Positions 1 to 8,217 of a DNA stretch of 64,000 nt are shown piece after piece (position 1 is the first letter of the stretch; each line of letters begins with the position of its first letter). The position numbers and the translations under genes were made by a program. This DNA comes from Desulfosporosinus nitroreducens (GTDB taxonomy: Bacteria; Bacillota; Desulfitobacteriia; Desulfitobacteriales; Desulfitobacteriaceae): contig NZ_JAMHFY010000010.1 of assembly GCF_023897015.1 (NCBI RefSeq), forward strand, positions 1-64,000, given 5' to 3'. The notes below the pieces were generated by a model, which was given only the letters and a program-made list of their open reading frames with translations, was not told the origin of the DNA and did no database searches.

Positions 1-68
1 CCCTGTAAAACAGAGTCAGTTAAATTTTGGCTATAGAGCCTCTTTTTCTAACTGTCTATTTTACAGGG
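1..68. repeat. Long imperfect hairpin at window edge
   Basis: CCCTGTAAAA at 1-10 is the exact reverse complement of TTTTACAGGG at 59-68. The arms extend imperfectly inward (CAGTTA against TAACTG), and a small GGCT/AGCC stem sits in the middle. The sequence just after the right arm, ACAGGGTCCATTTTA at 64-78, recurs at 4052-4066 behind another hairpin. It could be a terminator for something to the left or a small mobile-element remnant. The left side is cut by the window edge. Confidence 0.4.
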
Positions 69-207
69 TCCATTTTACTAAACAGCTCCCTCTTTTTTAT
101 TTACCATTAAATTTGGGCCATAATTACATACAGTTGGATAGCAGAACGTACTCTCTCTGGCTAGGGAAGGAAGACAGTGAACTCGTCGCAATGAAAGGAT
201 TTACTTA

Positions 208-1119
208 TTAATCCGTATACTTTATAGACTTAATAAGTAAATCACTTCCTGCAATTGTATTTTTAAAGATTGTTCTCACAGGCTCAATGTATTCCTCTGG
301 CTTTGTCAGAGACGGACTATAATGAGTTAGCCAGAGTTCTTTTACGCTTCCTTGTTTTGCGAGTAATCCGGCTTCAGAAAACATCATATGTTTTTTTTGC
401 TCTGCTTTGCATAAGTCGTCTTCATTGCCGTACATTCCTTCACAAATAAAGAGGTCTGAGTCTTTAATAAACTCTATTAAACCTTCTGTCGGCCTTGTAT
501 CAGTACAATAGGAAACCTTTATCCCTTTTCTCGTTTCACCAATAACCATTTGAGGACTTACAATTTTTCCTTCAAAGGTAATATTCATACCTTTCTGAAG
601 ACTGTTCCAATAGCTTACCGGAATGCTTAGTTCCTTAGCACGTTCAACATCAAATTCACCTTGTCTTTTAAGTTCAATAGAATATGATAAGCAAGGTAGA
701 GTATGATCAACGGGGATACTCTTAATTTCAATATTGCTTAGGAGTGTTTTGGTACTTTCAAGGTCGGATAGCTCAATTAATGTCAACTCATAAGGTAATT
801 CGGGTGAAATGACAGTTAAACCTTCAACTGCCTTTTTTATGCCAGGAGGCCCCATTAAAGTTAACGGTTCTTTCCTTCCTGCATTGCCTATAGTAAGAAG
901 CAGTCCGGGTAATCCTGCTATATGATCTGCATGATAATGGGTAAATAGAATGGCATCAATAGATTTGAAACCCCATTTAACCATCTTCAACGGGATTTGA
1001 GTTCCTTCACCACAATCTATTAGAAGCATTCTTCCGTTATACTTTATCAGAAGGGATGTCAGCCATCTGTTTGGCAGCGGCATCATACCTCCTGTTCCCA
1101 ATAGACAAACATTAAGCAT
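208..1119 (-). CDS. rnz: Ribonuclease Z (MBL-fold tRNA 3' endonuclease)
   Basis: A 303-residue metallo-beta-lactamase-fold protein, close to the roughly 307 residues of bacterial RNase Z. The zinc motif HYHADH lies at residues 61-66, after the N-terminal LGTGG strand and the IDCGEGTQ motif typical of the family. Later ligands appear as VDH (about 139), CTD (about 207) and a C-terminal THYSP histidine. RNase Z cuts 3' trailers from tRNA precursors that lack an encoded CCA, in the cytoplasm. The ATG at 1119 follows GAGG with good spacing. It appears monocistronic. Another RNase-Z-like MBL hydrolase is possible but less likely given the length and motif order. Confidence 0.85.
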   Translation of the reverse strand: MLNVCLLGTGGMMPLPNRWLTSLLIKYNGRMLLIDCGEGTQIPLKMVKWGFKSIDAILFTHYHADHIAGLPGLLLTIGNAGRKEPLTLMGPPGIKKAVEGLTVISPELPYELTLIELSDLESTKTLLSNIEIKSIPVDHTLPCLSYSIELKRQGEFDVERAKELSIPVSYWNSLQKGMNITFEGKIVSPQMVIGETRKGIKVSYCTDTRPTEGLIEFIKDSDLFICEGMYGNEDDLCKAEQKKHMMFSEAGLLAKQGSVKELWLTHYSPSLTKPEEYIEPVRTIFKNTIAGSDLLIKSIKYTD

Positions 1120-1193
1120 AAAAACTCCTCAACCAAGATTTAATAGTTCCATTAGCTAATTTGTTTTACCCTCAGTCCGTGTAGAGAGGGTAA

Positions 1194-2336
1194 TTAATGT
1201 ATGAGGTCTTTAACCATCTCTGCTAAAGTTAATGACGAGGTTAAGCCAGGAGATTCGATGCCAATCAGATTAATTAATCCCTCAAATCCGCGTTCAACTT
1301 CGTGACAGACAATAAAATCACGAATGGGATCACCTGGGGCCTGGATTTTGGGTCTTATACCTGCCATATCCGGATGGAAATCTGCAGATTTTAAAAATGG
1401 CATGTAGGTATTAACCGCGTTATAAAACTCTTGGGCATGATCTTCATTTACATCGTAATCCAACGTTTCTGTATAGATTGCATTTGGACCAAACCTCAAC
1501 CGGCCATCCAATGCTTTGGTAGCATGAATGCCTAAGCCCTTCAGATCCTTTAATGGAGGTGGATAGATAAGCCGTGACACTAAAGCTGACTTGGTATTTG
1601 AAACGGAAAAATATTCTCCCTTACAAGGGTAGATGCGGTAACCAATGTCATCTATGTTAATTCCCAAGAATGAAAAGATTTGATCGCTGGTTAATCCTGC
1701 GCAATTGATTAACCAGCGACAATGAATCGATTCAAGTTGGCCTGCGGGATTATGGTAAGTCACATGATATCCATCGCCTTTTGGATTAATTCCAATTACT
1801 TTGTGATTGTAGGCAACGATAGCACCTTGTGCTAAAGCTAGCCATTCAAGTCTTAACATTAACTTGTGTGAATCAATAATCCCGGTTGAGGGAGACAATA
1901 GTCCGGCAGCGGCTCTAATATTTGGTTCTAATTTTGCAATTTGATCTTTATCCAATAGTTCTAGATCATTAACCCCGTTCTTGCGACCCTGAGTCAAAAT
2001 TGATTCTAATGCTGGGATTTCTTCCTCATTGCGAGCAATAATTAATTTTCCGATACGTTTATGTGGTATTTCCCATTCCTGACAAAACTGATATAGTTTT
2101 TGGTTACCCTCAACACACAATTTTGCCTTTAGGCTTCCTGTTGGATAATAAATACCGGCGTGGATTACTTCGCTGTTGCGGCTGGAGGTTTCTTGTCCAA
2201 ATTTACTATGCCGTTCCAGCAAAACTACTGAACCATCATCAAATTGTTTAGATAGTTCTGCGGCAATTGCTAAGCCGACAACTCCGGCTCCTATAATAAG
2301 TATTTCAACCTTTTCCACAGTTATCGTACCCTTCAT
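1194..2336 (-). CDS. FAD-dependent oxidoreductase, L-2-hydroxyglutarate oxidase (LhgO)-like
   Basis: A 380-residue DAO-family flavoprotein. The dinucleotide-binding motif IGAGVVG is at residues 15-21, followed by an acidic strand end (LLERH) and ETSSRNSEVIHAGIYY, which is characteristic of the LhgO/YgaF group. The C-terminal GIRPKI and GIESPGLTSS segments also fit. Such enzymes oxidise 2-hydroxy acids and pass electrons to quinones. The substrate here is inferred from family only. The ATG at 2336 has no clear ribosome site. A GTG six codons in (2318), behind GAAGGG, is an alternative start and still precedes the FAD motif. It stands alone between RNase Z and the spore gene. Confidence 0.8.
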   Translation of the reverse strand: MKGTITVEKVEILIIGAGVVGLAIAAELSKQFDDGSVVLLERHSKFGQETSSRNSEVIHAGIYYPTGSLKAKLCVEGNQKLYQFCQEWEIPHKRIGKLIIARNEEEIPALESILTQGRKNGVNDLELLDKDQIAKLEPNIRAAAGLLSPSTGIIDSHKLMLRLEWLALAQGAIVAYNHKVIGINPKGDGYHVTYHNPAGQLESIHCRWLINCAGLTSDQIFSFLGINIDDIGYRIYPCKGEYFSVSNTKSALVSRLIYPPPLKDLKGLGIHATKALDGRLRFGPNAIYTETLDYDVNEDHAQEFYNAVNTYMPFLKSADFHPDMAGIRPKIQAPGDPIRDFIVCHEVERGFEGLINLIGIESPGLTSSLTLAEMVKDLIH

Positions 2337-2490
2337 TCTTAATTAATACTAGAATATCAAAACATGTTAAGTATTATAGTATTATAAGGTGTATGTCAAG
2401 ATATTTGTCGAAAATCTAAAAAATATACCATACCACCTAGGAAAACTTAAGCATTTCAAACTCAAATAATTATTAGCTTATGCCAAACAT

Positions 2491-2543
2491 CCTAAATGAA
2501 ATGACTCCCGTACAACTACAGTTCGGGAGTCATTTCATTTAGG
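2491..2543 (-). terminator. Hairpin after the DUF3787 spore gene
   Basis: A perfect 20-bp inverted repeat (2491-2510 with 2524-2543) with a 13-nt loop begins 12 bp past the stop of the minus-strand gene at 2556. The distal part of the stem is rich in T (CATTTCATTT) but there is no separate T run, so termination is probable, not certain. Confidence 0.6.
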
Positions 2544-2555
2544 ATACGTTATTTG

Positions 2556-2729
2556 TTATGACAAGGAATTTGTATCGACCCATTCCTTGGCATTATGCAC
2601 GGATTCTTCGCTGGGGATAGGTACATTCGATTGGGGTTTAACACTTTCGATATGCCCCCGCCAAGCGGCCGTGTCATGCTTTTCGATTGGGTTTGCTAAG
2701 AACTTTTCTTTTGACTTATTTTCAGCCAT
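2556..2729 (-). CDS. Small spore protein, DUF3787 (CDIF630_02480-like) family
   Basis: A 57-residue protein starting MAENKSKEKFL and containing the hallmark PIEKHDTAAW, then a conserved tail with PSEESV and AKEWVD. I recognise this as the small DUF3787 family found in spore-forming Clostridia and reported in spore proteomes; its molecular role is unknown. The ATG at 2729 was chosen over an upstream in-frame ATG at 2768 because AAAGGAGGT lies about 6 nt before it. It is followed by a strong hairpin and appears monocistronic. Expression late in sporulation is expected from the family; no sigma-G promoter was assigned. Confidence 0.8.
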   Translation of the reverse strand: MAENKSKEKFLANPIEKHDTAAWRGHIESVKPQSNVPIPSEESVHNAKEWVDTNSLS

Positions 2730-3009
2730 CACAATACCTCCTTTAAGATTCATTCTTATTATTCCCAATTCTTTGTTCTATATTTTAGAGAGGTCTTTCA
2801 TTTACACGAATTATTGGCATTGCTCCACGCAACGACAGAGTACATCGAACCCACGGGGTCTAGAGCCCAAATTGTTAAGTGTTAAATTTGAAGATTGCCC
2901 TCTCTCTGCTAGAATTACGACAAACAGACCATGTCAAAATAGCAGCGTGAGATTGGAGAACTTGTTGTAAACTTTAAAGTTTGATGTGTTTTTAGATAAA
3001 ATTCGATGT

Positions 3010-3050
3010 AAAAAAATCCGGTAAAGGCTTTAATGCCTTTACCGGATTTT
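3010..3050 (-). terminator. Intrinsic terminator of the ParA-like gene
   Basis: A 16-bp perfect stem (3013-3028 with 3035-3050) and a 6-nt loop, followed on the minus strand by a run of seven T (3010-3016). It lies 26 bp past the stop of the gene ending at 3076. Confidence 0.9.
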
Positions 3051-3075
3051 GAATCATAAGGATGCTCTGTTTTTC

Positions 3076-3894
3076 TCATGCGATGGCAAGTACTTCCTTT
3101 ACAAAAGAAAGGTACTCGGGGGCTTTTTTAATGTCCGGTTCACCGTGGGTCTGGGCTAGTCCATGCCGTATGGCTCGTTTGATTACTGTATCAAAAACCT
3201 TTATGTCTGGGGTCTCTGCAAAACGTTTCCGGAGATCTTGAAGCATGACATGATGAAGGTTAGTATGGTCTTGGACCATCGTAGGCAATATCCCTAAAAC
3301 ATTGACCTTTGCACCTTGTTCCTGGATATTCTTGATTAATATTAGTGTGTCGAAGATCCCATCAATGGACAGTCCTTCCGGAAGGACCGGAATGATAATG
3401 TCTGTAGACGCTAACAGGGAATTCATTGTGGGTATGTCATTGCTCGGAGAGGTATCAATGAGAATGTAATCGTACCGGGTTCTTATCTGACCTATCGCAT
3501 TTCTCAAAAGGTATTTAGGAGTAGGGAATTGCTTGGAGTTAAGCTGAGCCATTACTTTCGGACTGAGATCGGAAAGAGAATTGTTTGATAAGTATAGATC
3601 CACCCCAAATGCAGTTTGCTTTATGTCTCTCATTTTTACTTCACCAATTAAAACATCATAAATCGTTTTCTTTAAGTTGCTTTTTTCGATCCCGAACGAA
3701 AGTGCGATATGACCTTGAGCATCCATGTCGATGACAGCTGTCTTATATCCAAGACTAACTAGCCCTACAGCCATGTTTGTGACAGTTGCAGTCTTGCCAA
3801 CCCCGCCTTTTTGTGAGGCAACAGAAATTATCCGTGCAGTTTTAACATTATTTGCGATATTAGCATTATTAGCAACTTTAGAATGTTTAGCCAT
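3076..3894 (-). CDS. ParA/Soj-family ATPase, orphan
   Basis: A 272-residue deviant-Walker P-loop ATPase with QKGGVGKTAT at about residues 28-37, the DMDAQGH switch near 57-63 and the DTSPSN motif near 135. ParA proteins dimerise on ATP, bind DNA non-specifically and move plasmids, chromosomes or other cargo. The N-terminus is unusual: about 20 residues of low-complexity NANIANN-like sequence before the first strand. No parB or parS-like site is adjacent, so a role other than chromosome partition (plasmid relic, chemoreceptor or other cargo positioning) is open. The ATG at 3894 follows AAAGGGG. It ends in its own terminator. Confidence 0.8.
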   Translation of the reverse strand: MAKHSKVANNANIANNVKTARIISVASQKGGVGKTATVTNMAVGLVSLGYKTAVIDMDAQGHIALSFGIEKSNLKKTIYDVLIGEVKMRDIKQTAFGVDLYLSNNSLSDLSPKVMAQLNSKQFPTPKYLLRNAIGQIRTRYDYILIDTSPSNDIPTMNSLLASTDIIIPVLPEGLSIDGIFDTLILIKNIQEQGAKVNVLGILPTMVQDHTNLHHVMLQDLRKRFAETPDIKVFDTVIKRAIRHGLAQTHGEPDIKKAPEYLSFVKEVLAIA

Positions 3895-4445
3895 ATAACA
3901 ACAACCCCTTTCTCAAATATGTATTGGTTAATTTTACCATATTATTCCAAAGCGGTAAATACTTAACTTTTATAATATGCTTAGTTTTCTGTATTAATGA
4001 TAGAGACAGAGAAAGTTATCGAAAAAAACCTGTGATCTGAAGGAAAGATCACAGGGTCCATTTTAGTTTTTAAGACTCATATCTTTGAATCCTATTAATA
4101 GGATCTAGATTACCATCGCACTCTCCAAGCAATCATTCATATATAAAAGAAGTCTGTCATCCTGAATTATTGACTTATTAGCTTTAATTTTTTTGATGCC
4201 ATTGTTTTAAATGTAAAAATTTATTGAGTTCGAGATTTCGTGGGAGCTAAAGTATCCTGATTCATGATGGTTAGTCGTCCTTATAAAATTGACTGCCTAT
4301 TATACTGATCTGAGAAAATCAATCTTTCCTTCTCTTTTAGATTGAAAGATTAATGCTCATCTTAAATCGATGTTTCAGAAATAAAGGGGCTCGCAGTAAT
4401 TAGTCTATAAAGTTCCTTTGTGGTATATTATATTTATCAATTGTA
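3895..4445. other. Intergenic region with one hairpin
   Basis: AT-rich stretch between the divergent parA-like and rubrerythrin genes with no supported ORF. It contains a 10-bp hairpin, CCTGTGATCT (4029-4038) with AGATCACAGG (4046-4055), followed by the tail ACAGGGTCCATTTTA also present at 64-78. Nothing else was recognised. Confidence 0.5.
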
Positions 4446-4460
4446 GTTTAATTATTATGC
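4446..4460. promoter_or_regulatory. Possible PerR box upstream of rubrerythrin
   Basis: GTTTAATTATTATGC matches the Bacillus PerR consensus TTATAATNATTATAA at 10 of 14 informative positions and keeps an imperfect inverted repeat. It lies about 90 bp before a peroxide-detoxifying gene, which is the expected regulatory logic. The match is modest in an AT-rich region. Confidence 0.3.
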
Positions 4461-4551
4461 AGTATTGAAATATCGTTTCTATTATTAGGCAAGAAATGAT
4501 GACAGATCCTGCATAATGATTAGATTGAGAAACTATATGGGAGGGAACATT

Positions 4552-5046
4552 ATGAATAACAAAAAAACATTAGAGAACTTAATGGAAGCATTCGCTGGGG
4601 AATCACAGGCTAATCGTAAATATATCGCTTACTCAAAAAAAGCTGAGGCGGAAGGCAAAAAAAATGCTGCAAAACTTTTTAAGGCAGCTTCAGATGCCGA
4701 AACCATTCATGCCCAAAAGCATTTCGAGGTTGCGGGTAAGATCATGTCAACTGTGGAAAACTTAAACGATGCCGTAAATGGAGAGAATCATGAATATCAA
4801 AGCATGTACCCTGAATTTCTAAAAGTTGCTCAAGAAGAAGGAAATCAAGCTGCAGTAAGAACTTTTACATATGCTCTAAAGGCAGAAGAGGTTCATGCAA
4901 GACTATATAAAGAAGCACTGGATAACCTGGAACAAGAGGAAGAAGTATTTTATTATCTTTGTCCTATTTGCGGAAACCTTGAGAAGGTTGTTCCTGAAAA
5001 ATGTTTTATCTGCGGTACTTCGGGAACGAAATTCATAAAGTATTAA
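4552..5046 (+). CDS. Rubrerythrin
   Basis: A 164-residue protein with an N-terminal ferritin-like diiron domain (ENLMEAFAGESQANRKY, later ETIHAQKHFEVAG and KAEEVHARLY carrying the Glu/His ligands) and a C-terminal rubredoxin-like knuckle with CPICG and CFICG. Rubrerythrins reduce hydrogen peroxide in the cytoplasm of anaerobes. The start at 4552 was preferred over the upstream ATG at 4516 because GGGAGGG lies 6 nt before it and family alignment begins there. It is monocistronic, with a weak hairpin downstream at about 5100-5137. Confidence 0.93.
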   Translation: MNNKKTLENLMEAFAGESQANRKYIAYSKKAEAEGKKNAAKLFKAASDAETIHAQKHFEVAGKIMSTVENLNDAVNGENHEYQSMYPEFLKVAQEEGNQAAVRTFTYALKAEEVHARLYKEALDNLEQEEEVFYYLCPICGNLEKVVPEKCFICGTSGTKFIKY

Positions 5047-5099
5047 AAATTAACTTCTATGTTTAGACCCATCATTTCATTTAGTATCTAAGCTGTTGC

Positions 5100-5143
5100 A
5101 ATTAATCCTCAACTATTATATTAGGTGGGGATTAATTAATTTT
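5100..5143 (+). terminator. Weak terminator after rubrerythrin
   Basis: A 9-bp stem AATTAATCC (5100-5108) with GGATTAATT (5129-5137), a 20-nt loop, then a T-rich tail. It is AT-rich and therefore weak. The rest of 5144-5303 holds nothing recognisable. Confidence 0.4.
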
Positions 5144-5303
5144 TATACTAAGATCTATTGATGAAGCTTCTTTATGATGTCAGCAAAGGATATGTGGAGA
5201 ATAGGACCAAGTAGTGGCAGTATAAGCAAACAGGCGGATTAAAGACAATTGATGTAGAATAATGTGAGTTAACCAGGTATATTTATAATCGACTTATAGT
5301 TAA

Positions 5304-5335
5304 AGCAGCCTCTTCCAAAATCGGAAGAGGCTGCT
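5304..5335. terminator. Bidirectional hairpin terminator
   Basis: A 13-bp perfect stem (5304-5316 with 5323-5335) with a 6-nt loop, placed 40 bp past the stop of the minus-strand tlp gene and also downstream of rubrerythrin. T-richness on either side is only moderate. Confidence 0.65.
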
Positions 5336-5374
5336 TGTTCTTAGTAGAAGTTAGATTATTCGTTGTCAACCGGC

Positions 5375-5578
5375 TTAGCTATTCTTTCCTGCTATGAAAC
5401 CTTCGATACTTTCTTTGCGTCGATCATTTTTAGCTTCAATAACATGCTTTTTACCTGCCGTAATCTCACCTTTATGCTCATTCAAGTAATCCTCTGCTTC
5501 ATTAAGATTAGATGCAGTGTGGTCGATATGTTCTTGCAAGTGAGCCTCATAGTCCACCCGATTATCTGTTTTGGACAA
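5375..5578 (-). CDS. tlp: Small acid-soluble spore protein, Tlp family
   Basis: A 67-residue polar, helical protein whose C-terminal part carries NDRRKESIEGF, matching the NERRKESIEGF signature of the spore protein Tlp. Tlp is synthesised in the forespore late in sporulation. The TTG at 5578 is chosen as start because ATAGGAGTG lies 6 nt upstream and the family N-terminus (SKTDNRVDYEA) begins there; longer in-frame sequence to 5659 is not conserved. It lies immediately downstream of yyaC on the same strand, another forespore gene, suggesting a small sporulation cluster. Confidence 0.8.
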   Translation of the reverse strand: MSKTDNRVDYEAHLQEHIDHTASNLNEAEDYLNEHKGEITAGKKHVIEAKNDRRKESIEGFIAGKNS

Positions 5579-5666
5579 TTTAATCACTCCTATTCGATTA
5601 TAACATCTTTTTAGGCTGACCAAACTCGAAATGTTATGCGGCGCTGAGAGTAGCGGCAATCTATTC

Positions 5667-6278
5667 TTAGGAGCATTGACTCTGTTTGTTAAGGAGTTGA
5701 GTTTCCTTCCGAGAGGCAGGTACTGCCTGCCAAATTAGATGTGTAATATCTGAAGCAAGCTTCATCACTGTATGGAGACGGGTGCACTGGAGAACCTGAA
5801 GCTCAAGAAAGCCTCCCATATTAACGATTCCCATGATCGAGATATCTCCCACAGCGGGCAACTCCTTGTTTAAGGCTGCTCCTGGTGTTAAAGGAGAGTT
5901 AGACAAGGTAATCTTACCGACTTCATCCAATTTTCCCAGGCAGGCATCAATCGCAACAACTATATCAGGATTATGTATGGTCGAAACCCTTTTAAGTTCT
6001 TGAATCAGGTTTTGTGCGTGCAGAGGTTCATCCAGTGTCCCCAATACGGAATACCCCAGACGCTTTAAATTGGTACCGACTAGTGGTCCCAGACAGTCAC
6101 CTGTTGCTCGATCCGTGCCGATACAGGTAAAGAGGACCTTTTTCATGTAAGTAAGTTCTTTCAATGCGGCGACGAAGGAGAGTTTATCCCAGTAATTATT
6201 GTTACACGAATTAACAGAGGCTAAGATGCGCCTTGAATTAGTTATAATAATTTCACCCCCATGAATCAGTCCAGTCAA
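5667..6278 (-). CDS. yyaC: Spore protease YyaC (GPR-related)
   Basis: A 203-residue protein with the YyaC core from about residue 45: LFTCIGTDRATGDCLGPLVG, LDEPLHAQNL, DIVVAIDACLG and VGDISIMGIVNMGG. YyaC belongs to the same fold group as GPR, the germination protease that degrades small acid-soluble spore proteins, and is found in endospore formers. B. subtilis YyaC is about 205 residues, so the full frame from the TTG at 6278 fits in length, but that TTG has no good ribosome site, so the exact start is unsure. It is divergent from spoVB and upstream of tlp. Confidence 0.85.
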   Translation of the reverse strand: MTGLIHGGEIIITNSRRILASVNSCNNNYWDKLSFVAALKELTYMKKVLFTCIGTDRATGDCLGPLVGTNLKRLGYSVLGTLDEPLHAQNLIQELKRVSTIHNPDIVVAIDACLGKLDEVGKITLSNSPLTPGAALNKELPAVGDISIMGIVNMGGFLELQVLQCTRLHTVMKLASDITHLIWQAVPASRKETQLLNKQSQCS

Positions 6279-6389
6279 TTCCTGCCAAGCGTTGCAACTG
6301 CATCTGTGCTTACTTGAGATTCTATCTTATCAGAGAGGAATCCCAGAGCTGGCTGGCGATAGTGCTTTATAGCATTGTATAAATTAAAA

Positions 6390-6403
6390 TGGAATATATT
6401 CCA
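6390..6403. promoter_or_regulatory. 14-bp perfect palindrome in divergent promoter region
   Basis: TGGAATATATTCCA reads the same on both strands and lies between the divergent yyaC and spoVB genes. It has the form of a dimeric regulator site; the regulator is unknown. Confidence 0.3.
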
Positions 6404-6497
6404 AGTTTCAATAAGTTCTTAAAATGGAGATGAGGTTTTGAAATCCTCTGAGCTGACATAGACATAGATCAAACATTGTTTAAGAAAGGTTAGCCGC

Positions 6498-8081
6498 ATG
6501 AAGAAACAAAGTTTGGTCAAAGGAGCCTTTGTTCTAACGTTAGCCGCTTTTATAACAAAGGTATTGGTCTTCAGTAATTCTATTGTTCTATCCAGAGTTT
6601 TAGGTCCCGAGGGAATTGGATTAAAAAAGATGGTCATGCCCTTTATGGGCTTGATGATGACCTTAACGACCATCGGGTTGCCAGTAGCTATTTCGCGCTT
6701 AGTGGCGGAAGCAGATGCTCAAGGAAATAGGGGAAAGGTAAAGAAGATACTCGTTATATCCTTGGTCATAACGGGGAGTTTAAGTATCTTCGTAGTATCT
6801 CTTTCGATTTTTAGTGGGAAGTATTTATCTAGCTTCTTTTTGACCGACCCGCGGTCTTATAACTCGTTCATGGCTATGATTCCGATTATTCCAATTGGGG
6901 CGGTATCAGGAGTCCTCAAGGGTTACTTCCGGGGAAGGCAAACTATGAATCCGATCGCCTTTGCGCAGGTATTTGAGCAAATTGTGCGGGTTTGTTTAAC
7001 CTATATTTTGGTACAGCGGTTGGTTCCGTTGGGTATTGAATATGCCGCTGCGGGAGCGGTGCTTTGCAGTGTGTTGGGGGAAGCCTGTTCCTTGATTTTC
7101 TTTATCGTTATGTTCAAAATCTCACATCATAGAAAAATGAAGATTTCACGTCCTAGTTGGAGTCAAGCTTTTCGAGGGAAAAATGTACTGATTGAACTTC
7201 TACAGACAGGATTGCCTACAACAGGCAATGGTTTCGTTATTTCAATTACGCGGGCTGTACAACCAATTGTGATAACTAAAAGTCTGGCCCTGGCAGGCGT
7301 TAGCTCCGCCCTGATTACTAAACAATATGGGATGTTGACCGGTTTCGTTATGCCCCTTCTGTTTCTCCCTGGTTTTATTAACCAGTCGCTGGGGGCTACT
7401 TTAGTTCCGGCTATTAGTGAGGCAAATGCTCAAAACAATCTCCGATTAATCAAACGCAGGTTAAATCAAGCAATTAGGGTTGCCCTAATCGTTGGCGTAC
7501 CCAGCACTTTATTGCTATATCTGTATGCCCATGAATTAATGACGGCAGTATACCACGCGCCGACTGCGGCCCCATTACTAAAATTGATTGCTCCGTTTTT
7601 TTTATTGAATTATCTTCAATCTCCACTTCAGTCTGTTTTGGTCGGAATGGGGCAAGCTAAGACCGCGATGTTTAACAATATCCTAGCAAGATGTACTAAT
7701 GTTGCTCTAATTTACCCCTTGGCCTCTAATCCGTTACTGGGAATCAATGGCGTAATCTTAGCCATTAGCGTTGGCGTCATTTTAGAAACGATTTTACATT
7801 ACTCTTCCGTCGTAAAATCAATTGGGTACGCGCTGGATATCCCCAATATAATCAAAATTTTAGTAGCAGGAATAGCGATGGGATACATCGGAAGGGCGCT
7901 TTTTATAAATCTCAATAATTTGACATCCCAAGGTGGAGCAACATTGATCCTGTTGACAGGAATAGTATTTTCTATATTTATCTATATGTTGCTATTGTTT
8001 TTTTTAAAGGTGATTAACGGGAGTGATATTGTAAGAATCCCTTTCGTAGGCAAGATGTTAGGCAAGATTTTTCCAAAGTGA
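6498..8081 (+). CDS. spoVB: Stage V sporulation protein B (SpoVB), MATE/MurJ-like flippase
   Basis: A 527-residue polytopic membrane protein of the polysaccharide-transport/MurJ superfamily, about 14 hydrophobic segments. The N-terminus (KGAFVLTLAAFITKVL, RVLGPEGIGL) and GVLKGYFRGRQTMNPIAFAQ are characteristic of SpoVB, and the length matches B. subtilis SpoVB (518). SpoVB is needed for spore cortex formation, probably by moving lipid-linked cortex precursors across the outer forespore membrane. The ATG at 6498 follows AAAGG. Other Firmicute flippases of this family exist, but the location beside yyaC and tlp supports a spore role. Confidence 0.88.
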   Translation: MKKQSLVKGAFVLTLAAFITKVLVFSNSIVLSRVLGPEGIGLKKMVMPFMGLMMTLTTIGLPVAISRLVAEADAQGNRGKVKKILVISLVITGSLSIFVVSLSIFSGKYLSSFFLTDPRSYNSFMAMIPIIPIGAVSGVLKGYFRGRQTMNPIAFAQVFEQIVRVCLTYILVQRLVPLGIEYAAAGAVLCSVLGEACSLIFFIVMFKISHHRKMKISRPSWSQAFRGKNVLIELLQTGLPTTGNGFVISITRAVQPIVITKSLALAGVSSALITKQYGMLTGFVMPLLFLPGFINQSLGATLVPAISEANAQNNLRLIKRRLNQAIRVALIVGVPSTLLLYLYAHELMTAVYHAPTAAPLLKLIAPFFLLNYLQSPLQSVLVGMGQAKTAMFNNILARCTNVALIYPLASNPLLGINGVILAISVGVILETILHYSSVVKSIGYALDIPNIIKILVAGIAMGYIGRALFINLNNLTSQGGATLILLTGIVFSIFIYMLLLFFLKVINGSDIVRIPFVGKMLGKIFPK

Positions 8082-8217
8082 TGATATAATCAATAAGCAA
8101 ATTGAACTGTTGACATGTTTGTGATGAAAGTGCGGTGATGGGCTAAGCTGAGTGCATTAAATTAAGGAAGTTTGGGAAAGCATAGATATAAAATATATTT
8201 TAATTGGAGCAAGTTAT

